Positions 53,866 to 64,000 of a stretch of 64,000 bases of DNA are shown here, in pieces (within the stretch, counting starts at the first letter, position 1; every line of letters begins with the position of its first letter). Made by a program: the position numbers and the translations under genes. Source of the stretch: Icerya purchasi (taxonomy: Eukaryota > Arthropoda > Insecta > Hemiptera > Monophlebidae); NCBI GenBank assembly GCA_039619475.1, contig CM077115.1, positions 588,777,643-588,841,642 of the forward strand, given 5' to 3'. A model generated the notes under the pieces. The model had not been told where the DNA came from. It saw nothing but the letters and a program-made list of their open reading frames with translations, and ran no database searches.

Positions 53866-54775
53866 ACAACCCGGCCGTGGGGTATTTCAAAAGTAAAATG
53901 CACACAACGTTCTTACGTAGCCTGTACCTATTTAGGAGGGCGGAGAACAGAAGGCATATATACCATATGAAGTGTTGTCAACAGGGCAATATGCACTTTG
54001 ATTGGTTTCGAGTGAGTTGTGCGTGCCTACAAAAGTCGTGCTTTTGCAATGGTGGAAGACCGCTCCACGGGTCGCGCTATAAATCTGGGCTAGCGATCCT
54101 ATATGAAAATCGTAACTTTTCGTGGTCGTAGGCTTATAGAAATTCATGCTGCATTAGAAGAAGTATATGGTAGTGACACCATGAGGGCTGTACCGGTATT
54201 TCCCACTGGGGAAAAAAATTTAAAGAAGGCCGTTTGTCGGTTGAGAATGCGCTTCCTCGTACTGGTCGTCCAAGAACTTCAAACATCACTATAGTGGCGC
54301 AACACTGATCGATGAAGATCGTCGTATGAAGTGCGAAGAAGAGATAGGTCATATAACTGGTATCGAAAACCTATCGGCCAACAACGTTGACGAATCGAGG
54401 AAGAGCAAGATCATGATAACGCACGCCCTCATGACAATGATGAAATTCGAGCAATTTTTGCGGAATATGGCTGGGAATCGTTACCATACCCGTTCCTTGT
54501 GATTATAACCTGTTCTGCAAACTCAAGGAGCCGATACGAGGAATACGTTTGCCGGATTTAGGGGCCTTAAATAGTGCTGTGACCCAACGGATTCGTGAAC
54601 TAAATTTCAAAGGCTTCTTGGACAGTATCCAGAACCTTCCTCGACGCTGGGAACGTATCATTGAGGAGGAGGGTGATTATATTGAAAGATTATAATATTT
54701 ATATGACACTTTGTCAAATACATTTTTTTTTGTATGGACATGTATGCATTATTTTTGAAATGCCCAAGTCCCTGA
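53866..54775 (+). mobile_element. mariner element, internally deleted
   Basis: Ends match as inverted repeats: GGGTATTTCAAAAGTAAAATGC (from 53880) and, complementing the right end, GGGCATTTCAAAAATAATGC (from about 54762). Inside: an HTH-like RRLIEIHAALEEVYGSDTMR (about 54130), then DHDNARPHDNDEIRAIFAEY with the second catalytic Asp (about 54410). In other frames follow CDYNLFCKLKEPIRG (third catalytic Asp, about 54500) and NLPRRWERIIEEEGDYIE at the C-terminus (about 54640). The segment with the first Asp is missing, and at least four frame changes are needed. Confidence 0.82.
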
Positions 54776-55220
54776 GCTGAAAGAAGTTTATTACTTCGTT
54801 AAGTAGAACGTAAAAGAGCAAGTCGGGAATTTGATGAAAAATATTATTTCTCTTCCTTCGATTGGATCAAAAATTTTGTCGACCGAATAGTACCCGCTTA
54901 TGTTCCCAGTGTACAGGAAATGCTCTTTCAGCTTCTCGTGTTAGATTTTCAGGTCTGTCGTTTAAAAGCGCCCATCATGTAATAGGAAGTTAAGCATCCG
55001 ATCTCCTTTGAAAGGATATCAAGTCCCATCTTGGTTTGGAGAAAAAACCTTACCGCGTTTTAAACCATCATGCCCCTATCCTCAAGTCATATGAGGCTGC
55101 CAGTAGTTGAAAGAATTTAAGATTATCGCGGTTAGAAAACCTAATAAATGTCTAAATAAAGCAACGCCACATCGTTCATTGGTATCATGTCCCAAAAATC
55201 ATTTGAGAAGATTATAAAGA
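54776..55220. other. Intergenic
   Basis: Nothing recognised. Confidence 0.5.
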
Positions 55221-55224
55221 ATAA

Positions 55225-55812
55225 GCTTAATGGCCGTTTCATAGACAGATTCCCCTTCCAATGTCTCTGTCCACTCTCTTATCGTTTTCACCATGTGTTT
55301 TGGACTGATCCTTATCCGTCTCTTTTCTCCAGTCCTAATTAACCTTGCTATACAACCACCTACTTCTTCCTGGTTTAATAATTTTTCCTGCATCAGCTAT
55401 TCTGTTATTTCTTCCATAATTCGCCTCCGCTTTAATCACAGTCTGCTTCCTGCTTCTCTCTTTCGTTTTAATATTGTTCATTTTCTCCCCTATGTCCCTT
55501 CCATCCTCCTATCTTAAATTTGACCTGTGATGTAAATCACCTTCTATTATTCGAATGCTCTTGTATTTCCTTAGAACGCGCAGTCCTTTATTCTAATTTA
55601 CTTGGCCTTGACCTTCCGACCCCTTACTGTGCCCACTACATTCTTGCTCTTCCTTCTCTTTCTGTTGTTCCTATATTGGCTATCTTTATTTCTTCTGTTT
55701 CTAATCGCTTCCTGATTTAACTTTCAAGTCCCTACGTTTCATTATTTGTTAGTCCTTTGTGCTGGGTAAATGTCCTGAGTTGACGCGCTCAAGATAAAAA
55801 AAAAAAGGCTTA
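55225..55812 (+). mobile_element. LINE-C 3' part, plus strand, young-subfamily copy
   Basis: The plus strand reads NGRFIDRFPFQCLCPLSYRF and HHVFWTDPYPSLFSSP, then the tail CDVNHLLLFECSCISLERAV and LDLPTPYCAHYILALPSLSV, with a stop at 55718. The 3' end is GGGTAAATGTCCTGAGTTGACGCGC followed by poly(A) at 55796-55806. Nearly residue-for-residue like the minus-strand copy at 12680-12095. Small indels break the frame at about 55345 and 55520. Confidence 0.85.
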
Positions 55813-55814
55813 CC

Positions 55815-56121
55815 CGGCGTCTGGAACATCGAAACGTTTTTCCCGCTCGATATATTTGATTTTAGAAATGAGATAGGTGATATAGACCGTATAACCACAT
55901 TCGTAGCAAACATTTATCGATCGTTTATTCGGAAAAAATATCCGGTTTCTTGTTTCGTGGAAATTTAAACTGCATTTGATAATGGTTCATCTACCGACAT
56001 AATAATGCAAATTGAATTAGGAATTCCCATATTATTTGCTAGATTAATTTTTAATTTGTTCTTTAACAGTAAGTTCTCCTTTTCCTACCCTATACAGACG
56101 GATATAACATTAGAAAGCAGG
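55815..56121. other. Intergenic
   Basis: No recognised content. Confidence 0.45.
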
Positions 56122-58935
56122 AGCGGCTCTTTCTAGAGGGCTCAAGGGCGCGGCCTCCCTGTATGAGTTTTCAAAAAATACATATTATTTAATAACTTCA
56201 AAAAAAAAGAAATCAGTGTTACAGAATAGAATTTTTGATTTTAAAACATTTTTTTTTTGCAAGAGTGCATTTTAAAAATAATTGCAAAATACGCATTTGG
56301 CGCGATTTGTTAAATGAACAGCCAACACATCCGCTAACAATTATTATTTATCGGGTGTATACTGCGCTGGAACTGCGCAATCTACTCGTAATGTAGTATA
56401 CCGTCAAGGTATAGTCAATAGCTGATTTTTTGGTCTCACGAATAATAGCAAGCAATAATATAGTGCGTGGGCTCAGAATATTTGGGCGTCCAAACCGCAT
56501 ATAAAATACACGCGAAAAACGAGTAAAGCTTCCCGAGCGTAACTTAAAGGCGTCTGTGGGCTCTCGATATAAGGGAGCCCTCGTCTATTTTACACGTGAT
56601 TATAACCGATTTTAATAATACATCCCCGTCGCGCGTCGTCTGTTTACCCATTGAAGCACACTGTTTTAATTTGCTGTTTTTTTTGTTCTATTTTTATCCT
56701 TGTTTCTCTTCTTTAAATAATACATTTTGTTACTTTTTCGAATGCAAAAAACACTGCTTTTTGTCGACACTTGTTTTACGGGTGATTTTTCAAACGTTCA
56801 CTATTTTTCATTTATCTAATTAAACGTTTAAATTTAATTATTATTAACGTTAATTTATTTAAAAAATTGGTAATATTTCAAAAGGAAATTTTAAAATGCT
56901 TCCATTATCAGAAAAAGTTAGAATTAAAAGCTAGGCAGGCCTACATCCGTATTAAATTTGAACCAACAATGCAAGACATTTTCCAAAAGAAATTTATAAC
57001 AATTTCAAATGGATATGTGGATGTGATTTAATCGCTTGTTCTGTTTTCCTTGTCTACTTTTCTTTAAAGATGGAACCGATATGACATGGAAACGATTAGA
57101 ATTCAATGGTCTAAAACATTTAAATCAAAGATCAAAAAAGCACGAACTATCATCTCGCCACATGAATTGTTGTATGGGGAACTAGCTCTTTAGTGGGTTC
57201 TGTAAATATTGCTCTTAAATTAGATTCTGTTTATAGGTTAGATTTTATGAAACATAATGAAGAAGTCTCCAAAAATAAGCATATATTAAAAAGAATAAAA
57301 TTAACTGCATAAAATTTTGTGGTAAGCTAGAACTGGCTCTAAGAGGACATGATGAATCGGAAGATTCTAAAAATCGTGGAGTTTTCAGGGAATTAACTGA
57401 CTTTTCATCGGAACTAGATATCATTTTAAAAGAACACTTAAATACTGCCACCATTTTCAAAGGTACGTCTAAGATAATACAAAATGACATCCTAGAAAGT
57501 ATGTTGGAAATGTGTCAAGAGGAAATTAAAAAAGAGATTAAGGAAAATTAATTTTTAGTCATTCAGTGCGACGAAACCACAGATATATCAAATCAGTGCC
57601 AAATGGTAATAATACTAAGATATGTACATAATGAAAATATACATGAACGGGTTTGGAGTTTTTTAAGAGTAACTGAGATAGGTCAGCTGTGATGATTTAA
57701 CGCAAGCAAGAGAAACTGAATTAGATATAATTTATATTGAAGATTCACCTTTTAAGCTAATTGCTCAAACTTACGACGGGGCAAATGTAATGAGCGGTTC
57801 TAGAAATGGTGTACAGGCGAAGATAAAACAAAAATATAAATACGCTCATTTTATTCATTGTTATGCGCACCAGTTGAATTTAATTATGCAAAAAGCAACG
57901 AGCCAGCATTCCAGAATTAGAATCTTTTTTTCAAATTTGTCCGCTATAGTAAGCTTATTTTCAAATTCCATTCGTAGATGTGATGTACTGCAAGAAATTG
58001 TAAACCGGGGAAATTACCTAGAACTGTCACTACACGTTGGATTTATAATATGCGTACCGAGTGAATATTGTTTTCGAAAATCGAGAAAAATTATTAGAAT
58101 GTTTCGAAGAACTGGAAGAAAAATCGAATATGAAAATATTACATGCAAGGAAGCGTATAGTTTACGAAGAAAACCTTAAGGAAGACCCGGATTTTATATT
58201 TTGGCTTATTCCATAAAATTATGCCACGTGTAGATGTATTATTTAATAAATTTCAGTCTAAAAATAAAGACAGCACCCGGCAGCTTTTAAGAGAGAAGGA
58301 AAAGCTTTGAAAAAATTTTATCCACTATTCGACATTCCAATGTAATGGAGTTCAGAATAACCGATAATGAAAATGAACGACGAAAAGTCGAACAAGAAAA
58401 TAAAGAAAATAAAAATTCGGCTATTGCTAAAGAAGTATGTGACACCATAATTTTTCAAGAAAAAGATAGACTGTCTTATAGGGGCCACTTAGAAGCTGCA
58501 TTATTAGTATCCACTGATAATTTTACAAATTATTCCAAACACGGTTTCCCACGTCAATTTTTGAATCCGTTATTCAATTTTATCCCATTTTGGAAAAAAA
58601 GTAAGTTAAAGACTGAACTCGAAGTAACTTTTATTCAAGATCAGATTTTCGAGGCATTGTTGGTTGTTTAAATATGTGACATTTTGGATATATCAAAATG
58701 AATTACGTGAAACATTCAGCGAAACAGTAAAACTGATTAAAATTATTCTCTCCAATGTCAACTGCTGAGGCAGAACGATGTTTGGTCCACTGAAATATAC
58801 TTAAACTAATGTATTATAACCGAAAAATAATAATGCGTTTAAGAAATAAAAAAATATTGAGATTCTGCACGGATTTAAAATTCCCATAATAGCAAATTAG
58901 GTAACGCAATGACACAAATTATGTAACTTACATTT
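56122..58935 (+). mobile_element. hAT element with TTF-type zinc-finger transposase, degenerate
   Basis: The left end at 56122 begins CAGGAGCGGCTC, a hAT-like terminus. Transposase traces run from 56890 to 58900. The right terminus was not found, perhaps lost or overprinted by the tandem array from 58951. Confidence 0.75.
56896..58900 (+). pseudogene. hAT transposase (TTF/ZMYM-associated type)
   Basis: In order across frames: WICGCDLIACSVFLVYFSLK and FNGLKHLNQRSKKHELSSRH (TTF-type zinc-finger region, 57010-57165), LALRGHDESEDSKNRGVF (57330-57385), FLVIQCDETTDISNQCQMVI with the first catalytic Asp (57560-57610), PFKLIAQTYDGANVMSGSRN (57750-57805), and YAHFIHCYAHQLNLIMQKAT (57840-57900). The 129-codon frame at 57790 is the longest intact part. 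The C-terminal dimerisation region is represented by STAEAERC and LRNKKILRF (58755-58880). Many frameshifts; inactive. Family assignment is firm from the DETTD, YDGANxMSG and CxAHxLNL blocks. Confidence 0.88.
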
Positions 58936-58950
58936 TATAGTTTGCTTCCG

Positions 58951-59360
58951 GTTGAAGTTTCAGAGGTTTTTCAGCCAAAAATGCATGTTTTCATCTTTTT
59001 GGACTAGTTTCATCTGTTCTAAAAATCCGATAAAGTTCAGAAAAACATTTTATTATAATCGTTTTTCTCATATATCAGTTTCGTTTTTGTTAGTTGAATT
59101 TCAAGAGGTTTTTCAACCAAAAACGTATGATTTAATTTAATTTTTGACATTTTCCACTCGTTCCTCCCGTTCCAAAAGTCTGAAAAAATTCAGGAAAACT
59201 TATTATTTTCAAATACGTAACATATATATATCTATTCCGCTGTTATTAGCTGAATTTCAAGAGGATTTTCAGTCAAAAATGCATGTTTTTATTTTTTTTA
59301 AACCTCTTCCACTACTTTTAAAAGTCCGAATTTTTTTTTTGTAGATAGTTTACACTAAAA
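58951..59360. repeat. Diverged tandem array, units of about 142-156 bp
   Basis: Three units begin gttgaagtttcagaggtttt (58951), gttgaatttcaagaggtttt (59093) and gctgaatttcaagaggattt (59249). Each continues CA-CCAAAAATGCATG, a T-rich part and AAAAGTC(T/C)GA, and the first two then have ATTCAG-AAAAC. A fourth start may exist near 59355. Open frames in all three are relics of the shared sequence. Confidence 0.8.
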
Positions 59361-60540
59361 TGCATGTTATATATCGTTTTCGTCGGTACTGAATTTTTTT
59401 AAAATTTTTTTATGACATTTTAAAAATTTTGAACGTTCTTAAAAATTTGAATTTAGCATGTAAAAATCTGAAAAAATTTACCGCTATATAACTTTTCATT
59501 ATCTTTAACCTCCAATAAGAATTTTAAAAATCGATCGAAAAATGGTTCAGAAAACATTAAAATAACCGAAAATCACAAAATGGTAACTACAGCAGCCCCC
59601 TGTGAGACTAGGGGTCCGAAACTTTCAGCGTCAACTACTTTTTTCATGCCTGAAATGTATTTTTATTTTTTTTATAAAGTTTGGTTCAAAGGCACTTTTA
59701 TCCCCCTTAACCGGCTAGACCCTTTGAATTGTACTATTTCTGCAGAAAAATGTGTTAATATTGTTTTCTTTTAGAATTATTGATTCTGATTTAAGTGATA
59801 TTTTTGTATAATTGGATTTATTATTCTCTCGCTTTCAGAATATAAGAACTCTTAAAGGGTGTGTGTAGTTTGGATTCAAAGCTCACTTTGCGGAAGCGTA
59901 TTGAATAGATATATATATTAACAATGAATTCTCTAAATCAATTAGGTTATTTCAAACACTAAGTAATATCATGAACTTTGAGCATTCCGTATAAGGAGAA
60001 TATATTAGAAGTGATTGCGATGTTCTTTTCTGCTTACTGCTTGGTTAACACAGTCGTAATCTCTGTCTTAAAGTAATCGCTGGTGTAAGCAGCTTTACTT
60101 CAGTCGAAGCCCTAGAAATTGGAACAATAATTTGTCCCTTGGAGATCGAGTACTCCCCATATTTGGAAAAGGTTCTTATTAAAACCACAATAATCCGGTA
60201 AACCATTATAATTTAACGAGCATGTTCAGAGAAATCGATATTAGTTGGTGGTTTTAAATTCCACAGTTGGCCATTTCAGGTCTACTACTATTACAGGACT
60301 TTGCATTTTTGCAACTCTAATAACGTACTTTTCCATACCTTACGGTCATAAGTTCTTTCCTTGAAAATATATGTATTTTCTTCTTTTCATTATTTAACTG
60401 GCTTGGATTGAAATTATTATAATCTAAATAATCTAACAGAATAACAGCTTGTAACCGGTGGATATAGCTACATAATATAGTGGATTCTATCATAGCGGAG
60501 AAAAGAATTACTCGGGCAATTGCGTCGATCGATAACATGA
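59361..60540. other. Intergenic
   Basis: Short frames without motifs; nothing recognised. Confidence 0.5.
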
Positions 60541-60629
60541 TGTTCATCGTCGCGTGCTGGGGTTTCTATTAGCTTAATAAGAAAGTCGTTGTGCACGCGT
60601 GTAAAGGCTATACGTGTCGTTCTGCCTAT

Positions 60630-60650
60630 GCGATCGTGATCATCACGATC
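60630..60650. repeat. Short perfect inverted repeat
   Basis: cgatcgtgat and atcacgatcg around one C: a 10-bp-arm dyad in a locally GC-richer region. Could be a factor-binding dyad or chance. Confidence 0.5.
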
Positions 60651-60915
60651 GAAAGTAATCTGCTACCTGTTATCTATCGCGGTCTATCTTTTACTTGGTC
60701 CCGACAACGGAATTTATTCGGTGCAGCGAAGTTGCGTCCTTTTTATTCCTGCAATTCAATCGGAAAACGTTAATAACGATATAAGTAAATATATACTCCC
60801 CCGGAGCCGATTCGAAATTTCAACAGGTCAAAACCGAGCTGAGCTCGATAGTACAACCTCGGGAACGGCATAAAAATTTCGATACCTGTTAATAGTAATT
60901 AAAATTCGAATTTCA

Positions 60916-61002
60916 GGGAGCAGTTTCGGCAGTCGTGCATACACGGTGACAGCAAAACCGAAGGTTCGATATCACAGGAAAGTTACAGAGCGGCAAGTAA
61001 GT
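60916..61002 (+). other. Possible host exon (donor GTAAGT)
   Basis: Preceded by ATTCGAATTTCAG (acceptor-like) and followed by GTAAGT at 61003, a consensus donor. Frame EQFRQSCIHGDSKTEGSISQ plus ESYRAA is open and in phase with the open frame after the acceptor at 61384. No family recognised; could be a 5' UTR exon or chance. Confidence 0.2.
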
Positions 61003-61384
61003 CGCGATTCAAGTTTTTCTATTCACTTACTATTTATTTGTCAGTGTGATTTATTCGTGAATAAACTGCTATGTGTGCCTAAAAGATCAGCTCGCAAGCA
61101 GTACTAGTCAAAATTTACTCACATACTATTATTAATTTTAATATCGGTTATTTGTGTTGAACTTTTACATTTCTTTGTAAATCGATGTGATTGTCTGTAT
61201 ATACGTGCGTGATTGATTGAGGGGCCCTCTCTTAGAGGTATAAGTAAGTCGTTTGGTCGATGAGATTTGACTCTGAGCGGAGTCGTATTTTTTAAAAAAC
61301 CCCATTTTGTATTAGAATTATTAAATTAAAAGAAAAGAAAATATTCTGACAGTACCTTATTAGATTTTTTTTTATTGTTTACAG

Positions 61385-61641
61385 ATTTTGTAACTACTCG
61401 TGTACTTTGCAATAATCGCGGACGAGCCTTCTTTAAAACAAGCTGGTTCAGCGTGTTATATAGCCCAGTTAAATATTATAAAAAAATTTGCTATGCTCTT
61501 TTACCCCTCGGCGGTTACTACGGAGTGTGTATCTGGCTAATCATTAAATTCTTATTACTCGCTATTAGACATAACACAGTTCAAGAGATTGACTTAAGTG
61601 ACTCTAGAAGTTATATTTATTGTCTCGTCAAAGTCATTTAA
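61385..61641 (+). other. Possible host exon or chance ORF after a strong acceptor
   Basis: A T-rich tract ending GTTTACAG at 61384 is followed by a frame open for 84 codons (FVTTRVLCNNRGRAFFKTSW, then a hydrophobic stretch WLIIKFLLLAI at about residues 54-64, ending LSDSRSYIYCLVKVI). One possible membrane segment. Not recognised. Confidence 0.22.
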
Positions 61642-62194
61642 CTGTAAAGCTGCTTGTATATTTAAAATCATACTCGGGGTTCAGCTGATGGAAAAGGATG
61701 TTAATATTAAACCGGTATAAATTCCTGTTCATTATAGACAGTAACAAGATAGTGGACGGAGCCGTTAAATCGGCTGTTGATGACTTTTCTCCGTTCATTC
61801 GGAAAATTCCCTGGCATCTCCACGTTTCGTAAAGTTTACTCACAAATAATATTGAAGTTCTCTTTGGTCTAATCCGAATAAATCAAAACACCGCGGTATA
61901 TTTCGATCTCGAATTCGAGAATTAATATAATTTATAGTCACATGAACGGATTACCATAGTCTACATATAAACAAGGTGCCTTAATAATTCTCCCTTTTGT
62001 CTACATCTGGAGATGATATAGATATAAATTGTTGGATCGTGATGGCATAAAAACAGGCAAACTGCATTATATAATTCACCGATTATACGTCCCATCATCA
62101 TATTTCGGTTGCTGAATACATTACAATCGTTTAAAATGTACCCGATACAAGGAGCCATTTCATTCGGAAAGCATTATTTGTAATGAAATCTGGT
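61642..62194. other. Intergenic
   Basis: Two minus-strand frames of 65-69 codons without motifs. Nothing recognised. Confidence 0.5.
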
Positions 62195-62208
62195 ATATAA
62201 GCCAAAAA

Positions 62209-62248
<40 letters not shown>

Positions 62249-62250
62249 CA
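62195..62250. repeat. A-run and (TA)n microsatellite
   Basis: About 21 A's followed by a TA repeat that directly borders the mariner terminus at 62251. Confidence 0.92.
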
Positions 62251-62252
62251 TA

Positions 62253-63007
62253 GGCTGTCGCAAAGAAGGTGAGAATAAATTCAGTACAGACAGCCAGGCG
62301 CCACTTATCAACTGAAAATATGATAGGATAAATATTTTGTTTATTATCTATCGGTCAAGTGCTTGACGAGATTATTTCGTTGAAAACAAGCTGCTGTACA
62401 CGGCTGTGTAAAAACAAGTACTTATGCGAGCCCCTCCGAGATTTTTAATAACGACAAAAAAATGAATGAAATACACCAATTTTTATTATTCGGAATCATT
62501 TTCACTAAGTAATTAAACATATTCTTCCTCATCTGCCATATAGTCCAGACCTGGCGTTATGCGACTTTTGGCTTTTACCGCAGCTTAAAGCCGCCCTACG
62601 TGGACGCAACTTCACAACGGACGAAGAAGTTGTCATAACGACGCAGGTGTCGTCTTTCATGGCAATATTTGAGGGTGAATTATTAAAAGAAGGTTCACTA
62701 AATGGCAAAATGGGCGCGTGTTTAATTGTGAAGGGAGCATATTTTGTTACTTATTGGTAATGATTCCAAATAATAAAAATTGATATCGTTTCATTAATTT
62801 TTTTTTCGTTATTAAAAATCTCGGAAGAGCTCGCATAAGTACTTATCTTTACACAGCCTTACAGAAGCTCAGTTTCAGGGAAATAATCTCGTCAAATGCT
62901 TGATCGATAGATGATGAACCAAATATTCATTCTAGTATGTTTTCCAGTCGATAGGTAGCGCTGGCTCTCTCTATACAGAATTTAGTCTCACCTTCTTTGC
63001 GACAGAC
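62253..63007. mobile_element. mariner with about 250-bp terminal inverted repeats, deleted
   Basis: Left arm 62253-62510 and right arm 62755-63007 are diverged but alignable inverted repeats over their whole length. Both begin GGCTGTCGCAAAGAAGGTGA / GTCTGTCGCAAAGAAGGTGA next to TA, and both contain AAGTACTTATGCGAGC and CCGAGATTTTTAATAACGA. The TA flanks sit in a TA microsatellite on both sides, as expected for TA-targeting transposition. Only the last third of a transposase lies between the arms. The 755-bp length marks it as an internal-deletion derivative. Confidence 0.85.
62526..62760 (+). pseudogene. mariner transposase C-terminal remnant
   Basis: The plus strand reads HLPYSPDLALCDFWLLPQLK (third catalytic Asp in CDF), RGRNFTTDEEVVITTQVSSF and VKGAYFV at the end (cf. 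family ending C-GDYF). The DNA-binding domains and first two catalytic Asps are missing. The open frame ends with TAA inside the right TIR, at 62759. Confidence 0.85.
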
Positions 63008-63009
63008 TA

Positions 63010-63140
63010 TGTATATATATATATATATATATATATAAATATAAATATACATATGAATATATATGTATAAATATAAATATACGTATAAATATAAATATAC
63101 GTATAAATATAAATATGTATATATATATATATATATAATT
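63010..63140. repeat. TA microsatellite with TATAAATA variants
   Basis: TA runs flank several copies of a tataaatataaatatacg unit. Confidence 0.88.
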
Positions 63141-64000
63141 TTGTATTAAGATTTTTTATACTCAAAGAATGTGCCTTTTTTTTTTAAATCCTCTAAATTT
63201 TTAGGGTGCAAAAGGACTAGCTAAAATAATAATCACGCTACGGCCAAAACTATTTAGAAATTCCACATGAACACATTACCCACAGCCGAAAATATCGAGA
63301 GATTTTTTGAAAATTCAATCTTTAAGAGATAAAGAGGACTTATAAACTGTTTTCTAAAAAAAAAAACAACAATATAAAGTGTAATATCTTCATGAAAAAT
63401 AGGTTTATCGCATTATAATTTTGCATGAAGATTGCTTATATTGTATACTAGAAGTCTGCAATATATTTTTTTAAACTTCAAATTAAAAGGGTGGAGCAAG
63501 GTTGCCTTCTACTATAACCAAAAACCTCAGTATAATGCTATAGGTGGTAGTGTTTATAATTTTATAACAGAAATATTATACGAATATTACATATTATTAT
63601 GTTTCGCATTAATACTATCACAAGTAGTTCAGAACTGCAACAGTTTTCAAATAGCCGCAGTTAATTGCGATAGAAGGAGTCAACAATATTTCTGTCAAAC
63701 AGTTTAAAGTAAGAAAGATTGTTCATCAGCGTGTTAAGTTCTGGTAACCATTTATGTCTTAAGAACAGCTAACGGTATATTCATTAGGAAACTGAATTTT
63801 TTCTTTTCATCTTGAGCGATTTATCCAGATGTTCTCTTTTCGAACTGGTCTCTAGGTTTGTTCGGCGATCATCAACACTCCTAATAGTGCAGTGTTTATT
63901 CCCGAAATAGGGATAAAACACATATTGTTAGCCTTTTTTTTGTTATACTAAAGTTGATAATTTTAGTCTGTCATGAAGCGGAAATGATGTGTAAATATAT
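63141..64000. other. Intergenic, one unassigned ORF
   Basis: A 91-codon plus-strand frame (63432-63707) ending VNCDRRSQQYFCQTV has no motif I know. It contains one hydrophobic run (ILLCFALILSQVV). No splice context stands out. Otherwise nothing seen. Confidence 0.45.

Overview
This is a very AT-rich eukaryotic window. Everything recognisable in it is transposable-element debris of the kinds found in insect and other arthropod genomes: Jockey, CR1-like, RTE-like and RNase H-bearing (I-group) LINEs, mariner, hAT, a pogo/Tigger-like element, a Helitron helicase remnant and a Penelope-type hammerhead-bearing inverted repeat. There are no prokaryotic operons, no rRNA and no convincing complete host gene. 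An insect is the most likely source, but no single-copy gene allows a closer placement. Nearly every coding trace is broken by stops and frameshifts. I give the intact segments and describe the breaks.

Layout. 1-4.5 kb: gene-free DNA with a worn reverse transcriptase (RT) scrap and a 424-bp hAT-type MITE. 4.5-9.8 kb: two minus-strand CR1/Jockey-like LINEs. The first (LINE-A, 4501-8810) keeps ORF1, endonuclease and RT traces; the second is LINE-B. 11-17.4 kb: a LINE-A 3' end, a nested pair of an RNase H LINE family (LINE-C), a Jockey RT fragment and a LINE-B copy split by another RNase H LINE. 18.5-25 kb: long inverted repeat arms, tandem duplications, a LINE-B 3' end and a Helitron helicase C-terminus. 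25.1-34.6 kb: a dense nest. An RTE-like LINE is interrupted by an RNase H LINE with a clean target-site duplication (TSD); a LINE-A copy is interrupted by LINE-C with a clean TSD; and a minus-strand RTE-like copy is split by a plus-strand one that keeps a 271-codon RT frame.

36.4-45.5 kb: LINE-C 3' fragments on both strands, a mariner split by LINE-C, a MITE, and a perfect 106-bp inverted repeat carrying a hammerhead-ribozyme-like core on each strand. 48.3-53.5 kb: an endonuclease fragment and an almost complete 4.06-kb Jockey element bounded by a perfect 16-bp TSD. 53.9-64 kb: an internally deleted mariner, another LINE-C 3' end, a degenerate hAT transposase with its TTF-type zinc-finger region, a diverged tandem array, possible host exons near 60.9-61.6 kb, and a mariner with roughly 250-bp terminal inverted repeats inside a TA microsatellite.

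How it works together: this is an insertion graveyard rather than a functional gene cluster. LINE-C dominates, with eleven pieces that mostly share a 3' terminal motif before the poly(A). Its copies are 5'-truncated and nested in each other and in other elements, so their relative ages can be read. The most unusual object is the hammerhead-bearing palindrome at 43.77-44.00 kb, which has a degenerate relative near 24.9 kb. LINE-A, -B and -C are labels of convenience used here, not database names.
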